Assembly: GCF_047600445.1 (NCBI RefSeq)
Contig: NZ_JASGKT010000002.1
Coordinates: forward strand, 2,294,001-2,358,000
Length of the DNA stretch: 64,000 nt
From: Piscinibacter sp047600445
Lineage (GTDB): Bacteria > Pseudomonadota > Gammaproteobacteria > Burkholderiales > Burkholderiaceae_C
Direction of reading: 5' to 3'
Below are positions 42,917-53,545 of this stretch, in pieces. Both the position numbers and the translations under genes were made by a program. The notes below the pieces were generated by a model. It was not told the DNA's origin, made no database searches, and worked only from the letters and a program-made list of their open reading frames with translations. Position 1 is the first letter of the stretch. Each line of letters begins with the position of its first letter.

Positions 42917-43050
42917 GCCCCCCAGTCGCTACGCTCCTGCCCCCAAGGGGCGCCGTCCGGCTTGGGGCGGCCCAGCGCCGGACGCCCCCCAGTCGCTACG
43001 CTCCTGCCCCCAAGGGGCGCCGTCCGGCTTGGGGCGGCCCGGCGCCGGAT
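42917..43050. repeat. 67-bp intergenic element, two tandem copies
   Basis: GCCCCCCAGTCGCTACGCTC through the end of the unit (42917-42983) is repeated at 42984-43050, with an A-to-G change near the end. Inside each copy CCCCAAGGGGCG and CTTGGGGCGGCCC form dyads. The element lies between the 3' ends of two convergent genes. Similar palindromic CAGTCGCTACGCTCCTGCCCC units are, to my knowledge, common in Burkholderiales intergenic DNA. Confidence 0.85.
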
Positions 43051-43070
43051 CTGCCTCGCGGCAGGGCTGG

Positions 43071-45431
<2,361 letters not shown>

Positions 45432-45437
45432 CGAGGC

Positions 45438-45447
45438 ATTCTAGGAT
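45438..45447. promoter_or_regulatory. overlapping divergent -10 boxes for uvrD and patatin
   Basis: ATTCTA at 45438-45443 is TAGAAT on the minus strand, 6 nt from the uvrD ATG. TAGGAT at 45442-45447 is 6 nt from the patatin ATG. Both spacings would start transcription at or next to the A of the start codon. Matching -35 boxes would lie in the opposite gene's coding region and are not obvious. Confidence 0.45.
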
Positions 45448-45453
45448 CGGGGC

Positions 45454-46503
45454 ATGGTCTGGCCCTTCACCTCCCCGGCCGCGGCGCGCCCCGCGCTCGG
45501 CCTCGCGCTGCAAGGCGGCGGGGCGCACGGCGCCTACACCTGGGGCGTGCTCGACGCGCTGCTCGAAACCGGGCGTTTTCGCTTCACGGCGATCAGCGGC
45601 ACCAGCGCCGGCGCGATGAACGCGCTGGCGCTGGCCGACGGCTGGATGCGCGGCGGCGCCGAGGGCGCGCGCGAGGCGCTGGCCGCGTTCTGGGGCGCGG
45701 TGGGCGGCAAGCTGCCCTTCGAGCAATGGCTGGTCGGCCCCACCGAGAGCCCCGGCCTCGCGCCGGGCCTGCGCGCGCTGATGCACTGGACGCGCCTGTT
45801 CTCGCCCTACCAGCTCAACCCGCTGGGCCTGAACCCGCTGCGCGAGGTGCTGGCCGCGCAGATCGACTTCGAGCGCCTGCGGCGGCGCGGCGCGCCGCGC
45901 CTGCTGATCGCCGCGACGCACGCCAACACCGGGCGCCTGCGCCTGTTCCGCAACCACGAGCTCGAGCTGGACGCCGCGCTCGCCTCGTCCTGCCTGCCGA
46001 CGCTGCACCAGGCGGTGATGATCGACGGCGAGCCCTACTGGGACGGTGGCTACAGCGCCAACCCGGCGCTGTTCCCGCTGCTGCACGAGGGCGTGGCCGA
46101 CCTGCTGATCGTGGCGCTGAGCCCGCTGTCGCACGAGAACGTGCCGATCAGCGCCGAGGAGATCCGCAGCCGCGCGCTGGAGTTCAGCTTCAACGCCGGC
46201 TTCCTGCGCGAAGCGACGCTGCTCGCCGAGGCCGCCGCCGAGGCGCGGCGCTCGGCCTTCGCGATCGGCCGGCTGGAGCGGCGGCTGCGCGCGCTGCGCC
46301 TGCACCTGATCGACGCGCACGACGACCTGGGCACGCTGGCCGCCGAGACGCGCCTGATCGCGCACCGGCCCTTCCTCGAGCGGCTGCGCGACCTCGGCCG
46401 CGCCCGCGCGCAGCGCTGGCTGGACCAGCACGGCGCGCGGATCGGCCGCGCCTCCAGCGTGGACCTGGCCGCGCGCTTCGCGCCGCCGGGCGGCACGGCG
46501 TAG
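45454..46503 (+). CDS. patatin-like phospholipase family protein
   Basis: A 349-residue cytosolic patatin of the RssA type. The oxyanion loop is LALQGGGAHGAYTWG near residue 16, the nucleophile elbow ISGTSAGAMNAL near residue 52 and the catalytic Asp in YWDGGYSANPAL. The C-terminal third is helical and Arg/Leu rich. It differs in layout from the lipoprotein patatin at the window start. No signal peptide. A strong terminator follows. Confidence 0.88.
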   Translation: MVWPFTSPAAARPALGLALQGGGAHGAYTWGVLDALLETGRFRFTAISGTSAGAMNALALADGWMRGGAEGAREALAAFWGAVGGKLPFEQWLVGPTESPGLAPGLRALMHWTRLFSPYQLNPLGLNPLREVLAAQIDFERLRRRGAPRLLIAATHANTGRLRLFRNHELELDAALASSCLPTLHQAVMIDGEPYWDGGYSANPALFPLLHEGVADLLIVALSPLSHENVPISAEEIRSRALEFSFNAGFLREATLLAEAAAEARRSAFAIGRLERRLRALRLHLIDAHDDLGTLAAETRLIAHRPFLERLRDLGRARAQRWLDQHGARIGRASSVDLAARFAPPGGTA

Positions 46504-46511
46504 AATTCGCC

Positions 46512-46545
46512 ACCGGGCCCAAATTTTGGCGCCCGGTTTTCTTTT
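46512..46545 (+). terminator. rho-independent terminator after patatin gene
   Basis: ACCGGGC-CC-AAA pairs with TTTTGGCGCCCGGT (one bulge) and is followed by TTTTCTTTT, 8 bp after the patatin stop. It separates that gene from guaC. Confidence 0.8.
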
Positions 46546-46600
46546 GGCGAACCGGGTTTCCAAGTCAAGCGCTCACCGTTGAATTACAAGGAGCCGCTTC

Positions 46601-47578
46601 ATGGAAATCTTCGACTACGACAACATCCTGCTGCTGCCGCGCAAGTGCCGCGTCGAGAGCCGCAGCGAGTGCGACCCCTCGGCGGAACTCGGCCCGCGCC
46701 GCTTCGCGCTGCCGGTGGTGCCGGCCAACATGAAGACGGTGCTCGACGAGCCGATCGCGCAGTGGCTGGCCGCCAACGGCTACTTCTACGTGATGCACCG
46801 CTTCGAGATCGACAACATCGCCTTCGCCAGGCGCATGCGCGAGCGCGGCCTGTTCGTCTCGATCAGCTCGGGCGTCAAGCCGGCCGACATCGAGGTGATC
46901 GACCGCCTCGCGCTCGAAGGCGTGGGCGCCGACTACATCACCATCGACATCGCGCACGGCCACGCCGACAGCGTGCGGCGCACCATCGCGCACATCAAGG
47001 AGAAGATGCCCGACACCTTCGTGATCGCCGGCAACGTGGCCACGCCCGAGGCGGTGATCGACCTGGAGAACTGGGGCGCCGACGCCACCAAGGTCGGCGT
47101 GGGCCCGGGCAAGGTGTGCATCACCAAGCTCAAGACCGGCTTCGGCACCGGCGGCTGGCAGCTCTCGGCGCTGAAGTGGTGCGCGCGCGTGGCGAGCAAG
47201 CCCATCATCGCCGACGGCGGCATCCGCCACCACGGCGACATCGCCAAGAGCATCCGATTCGGCGCCTCGATGGTGATGATCGGCTCGCTGTTCGCCGGCC
47301 ACGAAGAGTCGCCCGGCCGCACCGTCGAGGTCGACGGCCAGCTCTTCAAGGAGTACTACGGCTCGGCCAGCGACTTCAACAAGGGCGAGTACAAGCACGT
47401 CGAGGGCAAGCGCATCCTCGAGCCGATCAAGGGCAAGCTGGCCGACACGCTGCGCGAGATGCGCGAGGACGTGCAGAGCTCGATCAGCTACGGCGGCGGC
47501 ACGAAGCTCGCCGACCTGCGCAAGGTGAACTACGTCGTGCTGGGCGGCGAGAACGCCGGCGAGCACCTGCTGATGTAG
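46601..47578 (+). CDS. guaC: GMP reductase
   Basis: A 325-residue (beta/alpha)8 enzyme of the IMPDH/GMPR family that converts GMP to IMP with NADPH. The catalytic Cys173 is in GVGPGKVCITK; the phosphate-binding ADGGIRHHGDIAKSIRFGA and the VMIGSLFAGHEESPG loop follow. The short length without CBS domains and the N-terminal FDYDNILLLPRKC favour GMP reductase over IMP dehydrogenase. RBS AAGGAG precedes the ATG. Its 3' end overlaps the convergent response-regulator gene by 49 bp. Confidence 0.9.
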   Translation: MEIFDYDNILLLPRKCRVESRSECDPSAELGPRRFALPVVPANMKTVLDEPIAQWLAANGYFYVMHRFEIDNIAFARRMRERGLFVSISSGVKPADIEVIDRLALEGVGADYITIDIAHGHADSVRRTIAHIKEKMPDTFVIAGNVATPEAVIDLENWGADATKVGVGPGKVCITKLKTGFGTGGWQLSALKWCARVASKPIIADGGIRHHGDIAKSIRFGASMVMIGSLFAGHEESPGRTVEVDGQLFKEYYGSASDFNKGEYKHVEGKRILEPIKGKLADTLREMREDVQSSISYGGGTKLADLRKVNYVVLGGENAGEHLLM

Positions 47579-48324
47579 CGCGGCCGCGCGCGCCGGGTTT
47601 CGGCGGCGGGCGCCGGTGCCGCCGTCGCGGGCACGAACATGTAGCCGTGGCCGCGGATGGTCTGCAGGAAGCGCGGGTGCGCCGGATCGGGCTCGACGCG
47701 CTTGCGCAGCCGCATCACCGCCACGTCGATGGCGCGCGGCAGCAGCCCGTCGCTGCGGCCGTGCGAGGCGGCCAGCAGGCGCTCGCGCGACACCGCGATG
47801 CCCGGGTTGGCCACCAGCTCGGCGAGCACCGCGTACTCGACGGTGCTGAGCACGTGGACCTGGCCGTCGCGCAGCAGGCTGCGCGAGGCGATGTCGAAAC
47901 GCAGCGCGCCGATGTCCACCGGCGCCATCGACAGCATCGGCTGGCCGGGCGCCACGTTGGCGCGGCGCAGCAGCGCCTGCATGCGCGCCAGCAGCTCGCG
48001 CGGCGCGCAGGGCTTGCCGGTCACGTCGTCGGCGCCCATCTCCAGCGCCAGCACGCGGTCGACCTCCTCGTTGCGCGCGCTCAGCAGGATCAGCGGCACG
48101 CGGTCGCCCTCGCCGCGCAGTTGCCGGCACGCCTGCAGGCCGCTCAGGCCAGGCAGCGCGGCATCCATCACCACCACGTCGGGGCGCTGGCGGTGCATGC
48201 GCCGCAGCAACTCGGCGGCCGAGTCCATCACGGTGACGCTCAGGCCGTGGGCCTCGAAGTAGCGCGCCAGCGCGCCACGGCTGGCGTGATCGGCGTCGAC
48301 GAGGTGGACGTGGTGACTGCTCAT
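47530..48324 (-). CDS. OmpR-family response regulator, orphan
   Basis: A 264-residue two-domain regulator. The receiver has acidic residues near the start (LVDADH), the phosphoacceptor Asp in VVVMDAALPG near residue 52 and the conserved Lys in VTGKPC. The winged helix includes LSTVEYAVLAELVANPG and AIDVAVMRLRKRVEPDP..LQTIRGHGYMF. No histidine kinase is adjacent. After GYMF an unusual 30-residue Ala/Pro/Arg/Ser tail overlaps the guaC 3' end, as if a stop had been lost. Start at MSSHHVHLVDADH; ATG 48333 is an alternative. Confidence 0.88.
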   Translation of the reverse strand: MSSHHVHLVDADHASRGALARYFEAHGLSVTVMDSAAELLRRMHRQRPDVVVMDAALPGLSGLQACRQLRGEGDRVPLILLSARNEEVDRVLALEMGADDVTGKPCAPRELLARMQALLRRANVAPGQPMLSMAPVDIGALRFDIASRSLLRDGQVHVLSTVEYAVLAELVANPGIAVSRERLLAASHGRSDGLLPRAIDVAVMRLRKRVEPDPAHPRFLQTIRGHGYMFVPATAAPAPAAETRRARPRYISRCSPAFSPPSTT

Positions 48325-48390
48325 GGGCCGCATGCTGGCGGCCCTGCGTTGCGGCGCTGTGCCGCAATATGTCGAAATGTGTCTGGTTTG

Positions 48391-49707
48391 CTAGTCCGCC
48401 GTCATGCCGCGCCGCTCGCCGGGCTCGGCGAACGGGCGCCGCGCGCGCTCGGCCAGCGCGCTGGCGCGTTCGCGCTCGTCGGCCGAGGCCGCGGGGCAGG
48501 CGCCGGTGCGCAGGTAGTCCAGCGCCGCGGCGGTGAGTTTCTCGGCCGGGTCGCCGAGCACGCCGGCGAAGTCTTCGGCCACCGCGCAGGTGGGTGTCAT
48601 CCCGGCTTCGTAGTCGGCCTCGCCGAGCGCGTTGACGGCCCGGAAGTTGACCGCGCTGTAGGTGTTGCCGCAAGACTCCCTCGGGCTGAAGCCATAGGGC
48701 TTGCCGCAACTGGCGGCGCCTATCGTCACCACCTGCCGCGCGTAGGGGCGCAGGCCGTTGACCAGCAGCTCGCTGGCCGAGCAGGTGCGCGCTCCGGTCA
48801 GCACCGCGATGCGTTCGAAGGCCGGGCCACTGGCGCCGGCCATCGTGTAGCGGGTGTCGGCGCCGGTATGCCGGGTGTTGTAGCGCAGCGTGGTGAAGAC
48901 CTTGCCGGCGTGCAGCGCGCCCACCACCTGCGAGGCGAAGTGGTTGGCGGTGGAGATGCGCCCGCCGCCGTTGTAGCGCAGGTCGATGACCAGGTCGCGG
49001 GCGCCGCCGGCCTTGATCGCGTCTAGCCGCGCGGCGAGCGGCGCCTCGGCCTGCGTGATGAAGTCCTTCAGCAGCACGTAGCCGACCTGGCCGGGCAGCG
49101 TCGCCGCGGCCGACACCGGCGTCAGCGAATATTCGGCGGCCGTGACCGTCACCCGCTGCGCGGCGCCGTCGCGCTCGATGTCCAGCGTGATCTGCTGACC
49201 GGTGCGCGAGGGCGTCAGCAGCGCGAAGTCGCCGGCGATCAGCACGCTGTCGGGCACGCCGTCGATCGCCTTGATCACGTCGCCGCGCAAGAGCCGGCCG
49301 GCCGCCGGCGAGGCCGGCTCGACGTAGCGCACCTTCAAGGGCAGCATGCCCTCGCGGCCGTTGACCGCGAAGCCGTAGTCGCTGGCCTTGCCCTCGGCGA
49401 AGAATCGGTTGTAGCTGGCGCTGTCCTGGATGTAGCTCCAGGGGTCGACGCGGCCCGGCACGCCCGAATAGGCGGTGTACTTGAGCGCCTCGAAGTAAGC
49501 CGCCACCGTGGCGTAGCCGCCGGGCTCGGGGTCGGGCGACTGGCCGGCCCAGTAGTACCAGTCGCGCATGTAGTCGCGCAGCCAGTCCTTCTGCGTCGCC
49601 ACGTCGCAGGCCGCGGCACCGCTGCCGCCGCTTCCACCACCGCCGCCGCAGGCGGCCAGCAGCAGCGCCAGCAGCGGCGCGAGCGTCGTGAAGCGAGGCA
49701 AGGGCAT
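48391..49707 (-). CDS. S41-family peptidase lipoprotein
   Basis: A 438-residue periplasmic lipoprotein (signal ends LLLAACGGG). An N-terminal helical segment, a PDZ-like region (YVEPASPAAGRLLRGDVIKAIDG) and the S41 (tail-specific protease/CtpA-like) core follow. Core motifs are DLVIDLRYNGGG and GARTCSASELLVNGL with the catalytic Ser, then CGKPYGFSPRESCGNTYSAVNF. The ATG at 49707 starts the signal; frames further upstream run into the valS promoter. Substrate unknown. Divergent from valS with a 46-bp gap. Confidence 0.85.
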   Translation of the reverse strand: MPLPRFTTLAPLLALLLAACGGGGGSGGSGAAACDVATQKDWLRDYMRDWYYWAGQSPDPEPGGYATVAAYFEALKYTAYSGVPGRVDPWSYIQDSASYNRFFAEGKASDYGFAVNGREGMLPLKVRYVEPASPAAGRLLRGDVIKAIDGVPDSVLIAGDFALLTPSRTGQQITLDIERDGAAQRVTVTAAEYSLTPVSAAATLPGQVGYVLLKDFITQAEAPLAARLDAIKAGGARDLVIDLRYNGGGRISTANHFASQVVGALHAGKVFTTLRYNTRHTGADTRYTMAGASGPAFERIAVLTGARTCSASELLVNGLRPYARQVVTIGAASCGKPYGFSPRESCGNTYSAVNFRAVNALGEADYEAGMTPTCAVAEDFAGVLGDPAEKLTAAALDYLRTGACPAASADERERASALAERARRPFAEPGERRGMTAD

Positions 49708-49753
49708 GGCCGCGCACCATAGCAGCAACACCCCGCCGCCTACAATCTTGCGC

Positions 49754-52546
49754 ATGACCGAACTCGCAAAATCCTTCGAGCCCGCCGCCATCGAAGCCCA
49801 TTGGGGCCCGCTGTGGGAAGCGTCGGGCGCCTACCGCCCCACGCTGGATGCGAGCAAGCCCTCGTTCTCGATCCAGTTGCCGCCGCCGAACGTGACCGGC
49901 ACGCTGCACATGGGCCACGCGTTCAACCAGACCATCATGGACTCGCTGACGCGCTACCACCGCATGCGCGGGTTCAACACGCTGTGGGTGCCGGGCACCG
50001 ACCACGCCGGCATCGCGACGCAGATCGTCGTCGAGCGGCAGTTGCAGGAAGCGGGCATCGGCCGCCACGAACTCGGCCGCGAGGGCTTCCTGAAGCACGT
50101 GTGGGACTGGAAGCACAGCTCGGGCGCCACCATCACGCGCCAGATGCGCCGCATGGGCGCCAGCGTGAGCTGGGAGCACGAGTACTTCACGATGGACGAC
50201 AGGCTCTCGCCCGTCGTCACCGACACCTTCGTCCGGCTCTACGAAGAAGGTCTGATCTATCGCGGCAAGCGCCTCGTCAACTGGGATCCGGTGCTGATGT
50301 CGGCGGTGTCCGACCTCGAAGTCGAGAGCGAGGAGGAAGACGGCTCGCTGTGGCACATCGCCTATCCGCTGACCGACGGCAGCGGCTCGCTGGTGGTGGC
50401 CACCACGCGGCCCGAGACCATGCTCGGCGACGTGGCGGTGATGGTGCACCCCGAGGACGAGCGCTACGCCCGGCTCGTCGGCAAGACGGTGCGCCTGCCG
50501 CTCGGCGACCGCGACATCCCGGTGATCGCCGACGCCTACGTCGACCGCGAGTTCGGCACCGGCGTCGTCAAGGTCACGCCGGCGCACGACGCCAACGACT
50601 ACGCGGTCGGCCAGCGCCACGGGCTGCCCGTCATCGGCATCCTGTCGCTCGACGCGAAGGTGAACGAACACGCGCCGGCCGCGTACCGCGGGCTGGACCG
50701 CTTCGCCGCGCGCAAGAAGGTCGTCGCCGACCTCGAAGCGCAAGGCCTGCTGGTCGAGGTCAGGAAGCACAAGCTGATGGTGCCGCGCTGCGCGCGCACC
50801 GGCCAGGTGGTCGAGCCGATGCTGACCGACCAGTGGTTCGTGGCCACCACCAGGCCGGGCGCGAACGGCAAGAGCATCGCGCAGCAGGCGATCGAGGCGG
50901 TGGACAGCGGCGCGGTGAAGTTCGTGCCCGAGCAGTGGGTCAACACCTACCACCAGTGGATGAACAACATCCAGGACTGGTGCATCTCGCGCCAGCTCTG
51001 GTGGGGCCACCAGATCCCGGCGTGGTACGGCAGCGACGGCCGCGTCTACGTGGCGCGCAACGAAGCCGACGCGCGCGCCAAGGCCGAGGCCGACGGCTAC
51101 GGCGGCCCGCTGACGCGCGACCCCGACGTGCTCGACACCTGGTACTCGTCGGCGCTGGTGCCCTTCTCGACGCTGGGCTGGCCGGCAAAAACGATCGAGC
51201 AGGACCTGTTCCTGCCCTCGAGCGTGCTGGTGACCGGTTTCGACATCATCTTCTTCTGGGTCGCCCGGATGATCATGATGACGGTGCACTTCACCGGCAA
51301 GGTGCCGTTCCGCCACGTCTACATCCACGGCCTGGTGCGCGACGCGCAGGGCCGCAAGATGAGCAAGAGCGAGGGCAACGTGCTCGATCCGGTCGACCTG
51401 ATCGACGGCATCGCCCTGCCCGCGCTGCTGGACAAACGCACCACCGGGCTGCGCCGCCCCGAGACCGCGCCGCGCGTGCGCAAGGACACCGAGAAGGAGT
51501 TCCCCGACGGCATCCCCGCCTTCGGCGCCGACGCGCTGCGCTTCACCTTCGCCTCGCTGGCGAGCCTGGGGCGCAACATCAACTTCGACAGCAAGCGCTG
51601 CGAGGGCTACCGCAACTTCTGCAACAAGCTCTGGAACGCCAGCAAGTTCGTGCTGATGAACTGCGAGGGCTTCGACTGCTCGGAAGGCGACGCGGGCCGC
51701 TCGGCGGCCGACCGCTGGATCGTCGGCGAACTGCAGCGCGTCGAGGCGGCGGTGGCGCAGGGCTTCGCCGACTACCGGCTCGACAACGTCGCGGGCGCGA
51801 TCTACGCCTTCGTCTGGGACGAGTACTGCGACTGGTACATCGAGATCGCCAAGGTGCAGATCGCCGGCGGCACGCCCGGGCAGCAGCGCGCCACGCGGCG
51901 CACGCTGATCCGCGTGCTCGAGGCGGTGCTGCGCCTGCTGCACCCGATCACGCCCTTCATCACCGCCGAGCTGTGGGAGAAGGTCGCGCCGGTGGCCGGC
52001 AAGAGCACCGCCCAGGGCATCGTCGCCGCGCCCTACCCGCAGGCGCAGCCGCAGAACATCGACGCGGCGTCCGACGCCTGGGTCGCCCGGCTGAAGGAAC
52101 TGGTCGGCGCCTGCCGCGCGCTGCGCGGCGAGATGAGCCTGTCGCCGGCGCAGCGCGTGCCGCTGCGCGCCACCGGCGACAACGCCTTCCTGCGCGAAGC
52201 CGCGCCGCTGCTGGCCGCGCTGGCCAAGCTCAGCGAGGTGCAGGTGTTCGACGACGAGGCCGCCTTCGCGCAGGCCACGCGCAGCGCGCCGGTGGTGGTG
52301 CGCGGGGCGTCGCGGCTGGCGCTGCACGTCGAGATCGACGTCGCCGCCGAGCGCGAACGCCTCTCGAAGGAAGTCGCGCGGCTCGACGGCGAGATCGGCA
52401 AGGCCAACACCAAGCTGGCCAACGAGAGCTTCGTCGCGCGCGCGCCGGCGGCGGTGGTGGCGCAGGAGCGTCAGCGCATCGCCGACTTCACTGCGACACG
52501 GGACCGTCTGCAAGATCAGCTGGGACGCTTGGGTCCGTCGGCCTGA
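49754..52546 (+). CDS. valS: valyl-tRNA synthetase
   Basis: A 930-residue class I synthetase. The HIGH-type motif is H52-M-G-H55 (TGTLHMGHAFN), KMSKS is at 535-539, the CP1 editing domain contains TTRPETMLGD, and the C-terminal coiled coil (RLSKEVARLDGEIGKANTKLANESFVARAP) is present. TACAAT ends 7 nt before the ATG, so the transcript may be leaderless. The last 59 bp overlap the convergent dehydrogenase-like gene. Confidence 0.97.
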   Translation: MTELAKSFEPAAIEAHWGPLWEASGAYRPTLDASKPSFSIQLPPPNVTGTLHMGHAFNQTIMDSLTRYHRMRGFNTLWVPGTDHAGIATQIVVERQLQEAGIGRHELGREGFLKHVWDWKHSSGATITRQMRRMGASVSWEHEYFTMDDRLSPVVTDTFVRLYEEGLIYRGKRLVNWDPVLMSAVSDLEVESEEEDGSLWHIAYPLTDGSGSLVVATTRPETMLGDVAVMVHPEDERYARLVGKTVRLPLGDRDIPVIADAYVDREFGTGVVKVTPAHDANDYAVGQRHGLPVIGILSLDAKVNEHAPAAYRGLDRFAARKKVVADLEAQGLLVEVRKHKLMVPRCARTGQVVEPMLTDQWFVATTRPGANGKSIAQQAIEAVDSGAVKFVPEQWVNTYHQWMNNIQDWCISRQLWWGHQIPAWYGSDGRVYVARNEADARAKAEADGYGGPLTRDPDVLDTWYSSALVPFSTLGWPAKTIEQDLFLPSSVLVTGFDIIFFWVARMIMMTVHFTGKVPFRHVYIHGLVRDAQGRKMSKSEGNVLDPVDLIDGIALPALLDKRTTGLRRPETAPRVRKDTEKEFPDGIPAFGADALRFTFASLASLGRNINFDSKRCEGYRNFCNKLWNASKFVLMNCEGFDCSEGDAGRSAADRWIVGELQRVEAAVAQGFADYRLDNVAGAIYAFVWDEYCDWYIEIAKVQIAGGTPGQQRATRRTLIRVLEAVLRLLHPITPFITAELWEKVAPVAGKSTAQGIVAAPYPQAQPQNIDAASDAWVARLKELVGACRALRGEMSLSPAQRVPLRATGDNAFLREAAPLLAALAKLSEVQVFDDEAAFAQATRSAPVVVRGASRLALHVEIDVAAERERLSKEVARLDGEIGKANTKLANESFVARAPAAVVAQERQRIADFTATRDRLQDQLGRLGPSA

Positions 52547-53465
52547 AGTCGCGCTGCGGCTGGGGCGCGTAGGCGAGCAGTTCGTCGATGCGGCGCGCCA
52601 CCGCCCAGGCGCTGCGCAGGCGCGACTCGCGCGTCGTGCTGGCCACGCGCGGCGTGATCTGCAGCGTGCCGATGCCGGCCAGCGGCCGGCCGCTGTCGAG
52701 CGCGCCGGGCTCCATGCTGTCGAACCAGGCCGCCGCGACGCGGCCGCTGGCCAGCACGTCGGCCAGCGCGCGCTCGTCGAACAGCGCCGAGTGCGCCGTG
52801 CTGACGATCACCTGGTTGGGCTTGCAGTAGGGCAGGAAGCGGTCGCCGAGCAGGCCCTGGTAGCGGCTGAAGTAGGCGAGCTGCACGCACACCGCGTCGC
52901 TGCTCTCGAGCAGCTCGCGCAGGCCCATCGGGCGCACGCGCCAGCGCTCCCACACCGTGTCGCTGGCATGCAGCGAGGGGTCGTAGCCGACCACCTTGGA
53001 GCCGAAGGCGCCGAGCAGTTGCGACATCGAGCGCGCCGCCGGCGGCATGCCGATCAGCCCGACCGTCGCCGCGCCCAGCTCGCGGCCCACCAGCAGCCCG
53101 TCGCTGCCGACCACCGGCACGCGGCGCAGCATCGACAGCATCGCGCCGATCATGAACTCGGCCTCGGCCTGCGCGCTGGCGGTCAGGCTGCGCACCACCT
53201 CGACGCCGGCGCGCGCACAGGCATCCAGGTCGATGTTCTCGGCGCCCGAGCTGACGCGGCCCACCGCGCGCAGCACCGGCGCGTAGTGCAGCGCCTGCGC
53301 GTCGATGGCGCAGCTCGGCGGCACAATGATGGCGCGCACGTTGTACAGCGCCTGGCGCAAGGCGCGCGGCTCGGAGGCGAGCTCCGGCGCGAACCGCAGC
53401 TCATGGCGCGATTCCAGCCACTCCATCACCCCCGTCTCCAGGGGTTCAACGACCAGCAGGTCCAT
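52488..53465 (-). CDS. degenerate D-2-hydroxyacid dehydrogenase-like protein
   Basis: A 325-residue protein with the overall order of NAD-dependent 2-hydroxyacid dehydrogenases: an N-terminal catalytic half with VGRVSSGAENIDL (Arg retained), a Rossmann half, ALFDERALADVLASGRV and FDSMEPGAL. Two key features are lost. The GxGxxG loop reads GLIGMPPAARS, and the catalytic His of the usual TPHxA motif is Arg273 (ITPRVASTTRES). Oxidoreductase activity is therefore doubtful, and it may bind ligand or act as a regulator. The start MDLLVVEPLE at 53465 was preferred to 53513. Its 3' end overlaps valS. Confidence 0.8.
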   Translation of the reverse strand: MDLLVVEPLETGVMEWLESRHELRFAPELASEPRALRQALYNVRAIIVPPSCAIDAQALHYAPVLRAVGRVSSGAENIDLDACARAGVEVVRSLTASAQAEAEFMIGAMLSMLRRVPVVGSDGLLVGRELGAATVGLIGMPPAARSMSQLLGAFGSKVVGYDPSLHASDTVWERWRVRPMGLRELLESSDAVCVQLAYFSRYQGLLGDRFLPYCKPNQVIVSTAHSALFDERALADVLASGRVAAAWFDSMEPGALDSGRPLAGIGTLQITPRVASTTRESRLRSAWAVARRIDELLAYAPQPQRDFRPTDPSVPADLADGPVSQ

Positions 53466-53545
53466 GCGTTCGAGGGAGGTTGATGGCCGCCGCGGCCGAC
53501 GATGCCCATGCAAGAATCCGGCAATCGAGCATGCATTCTAAGTAG

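Noticed and set aside
42917..43050. CRISPR-like repeat
   Set aside because: Two head-to-tail copies with no spacers, and internal dyads; a tandem intergenic element, not a CRISPR array.
46565..52513. Nearly 2000-codon open frame on the minus strand
   Set aside because: Antisense to guaC and valS and out of frame with the S41 peptidase; His/Arg/Ala-rich with no domain structure.
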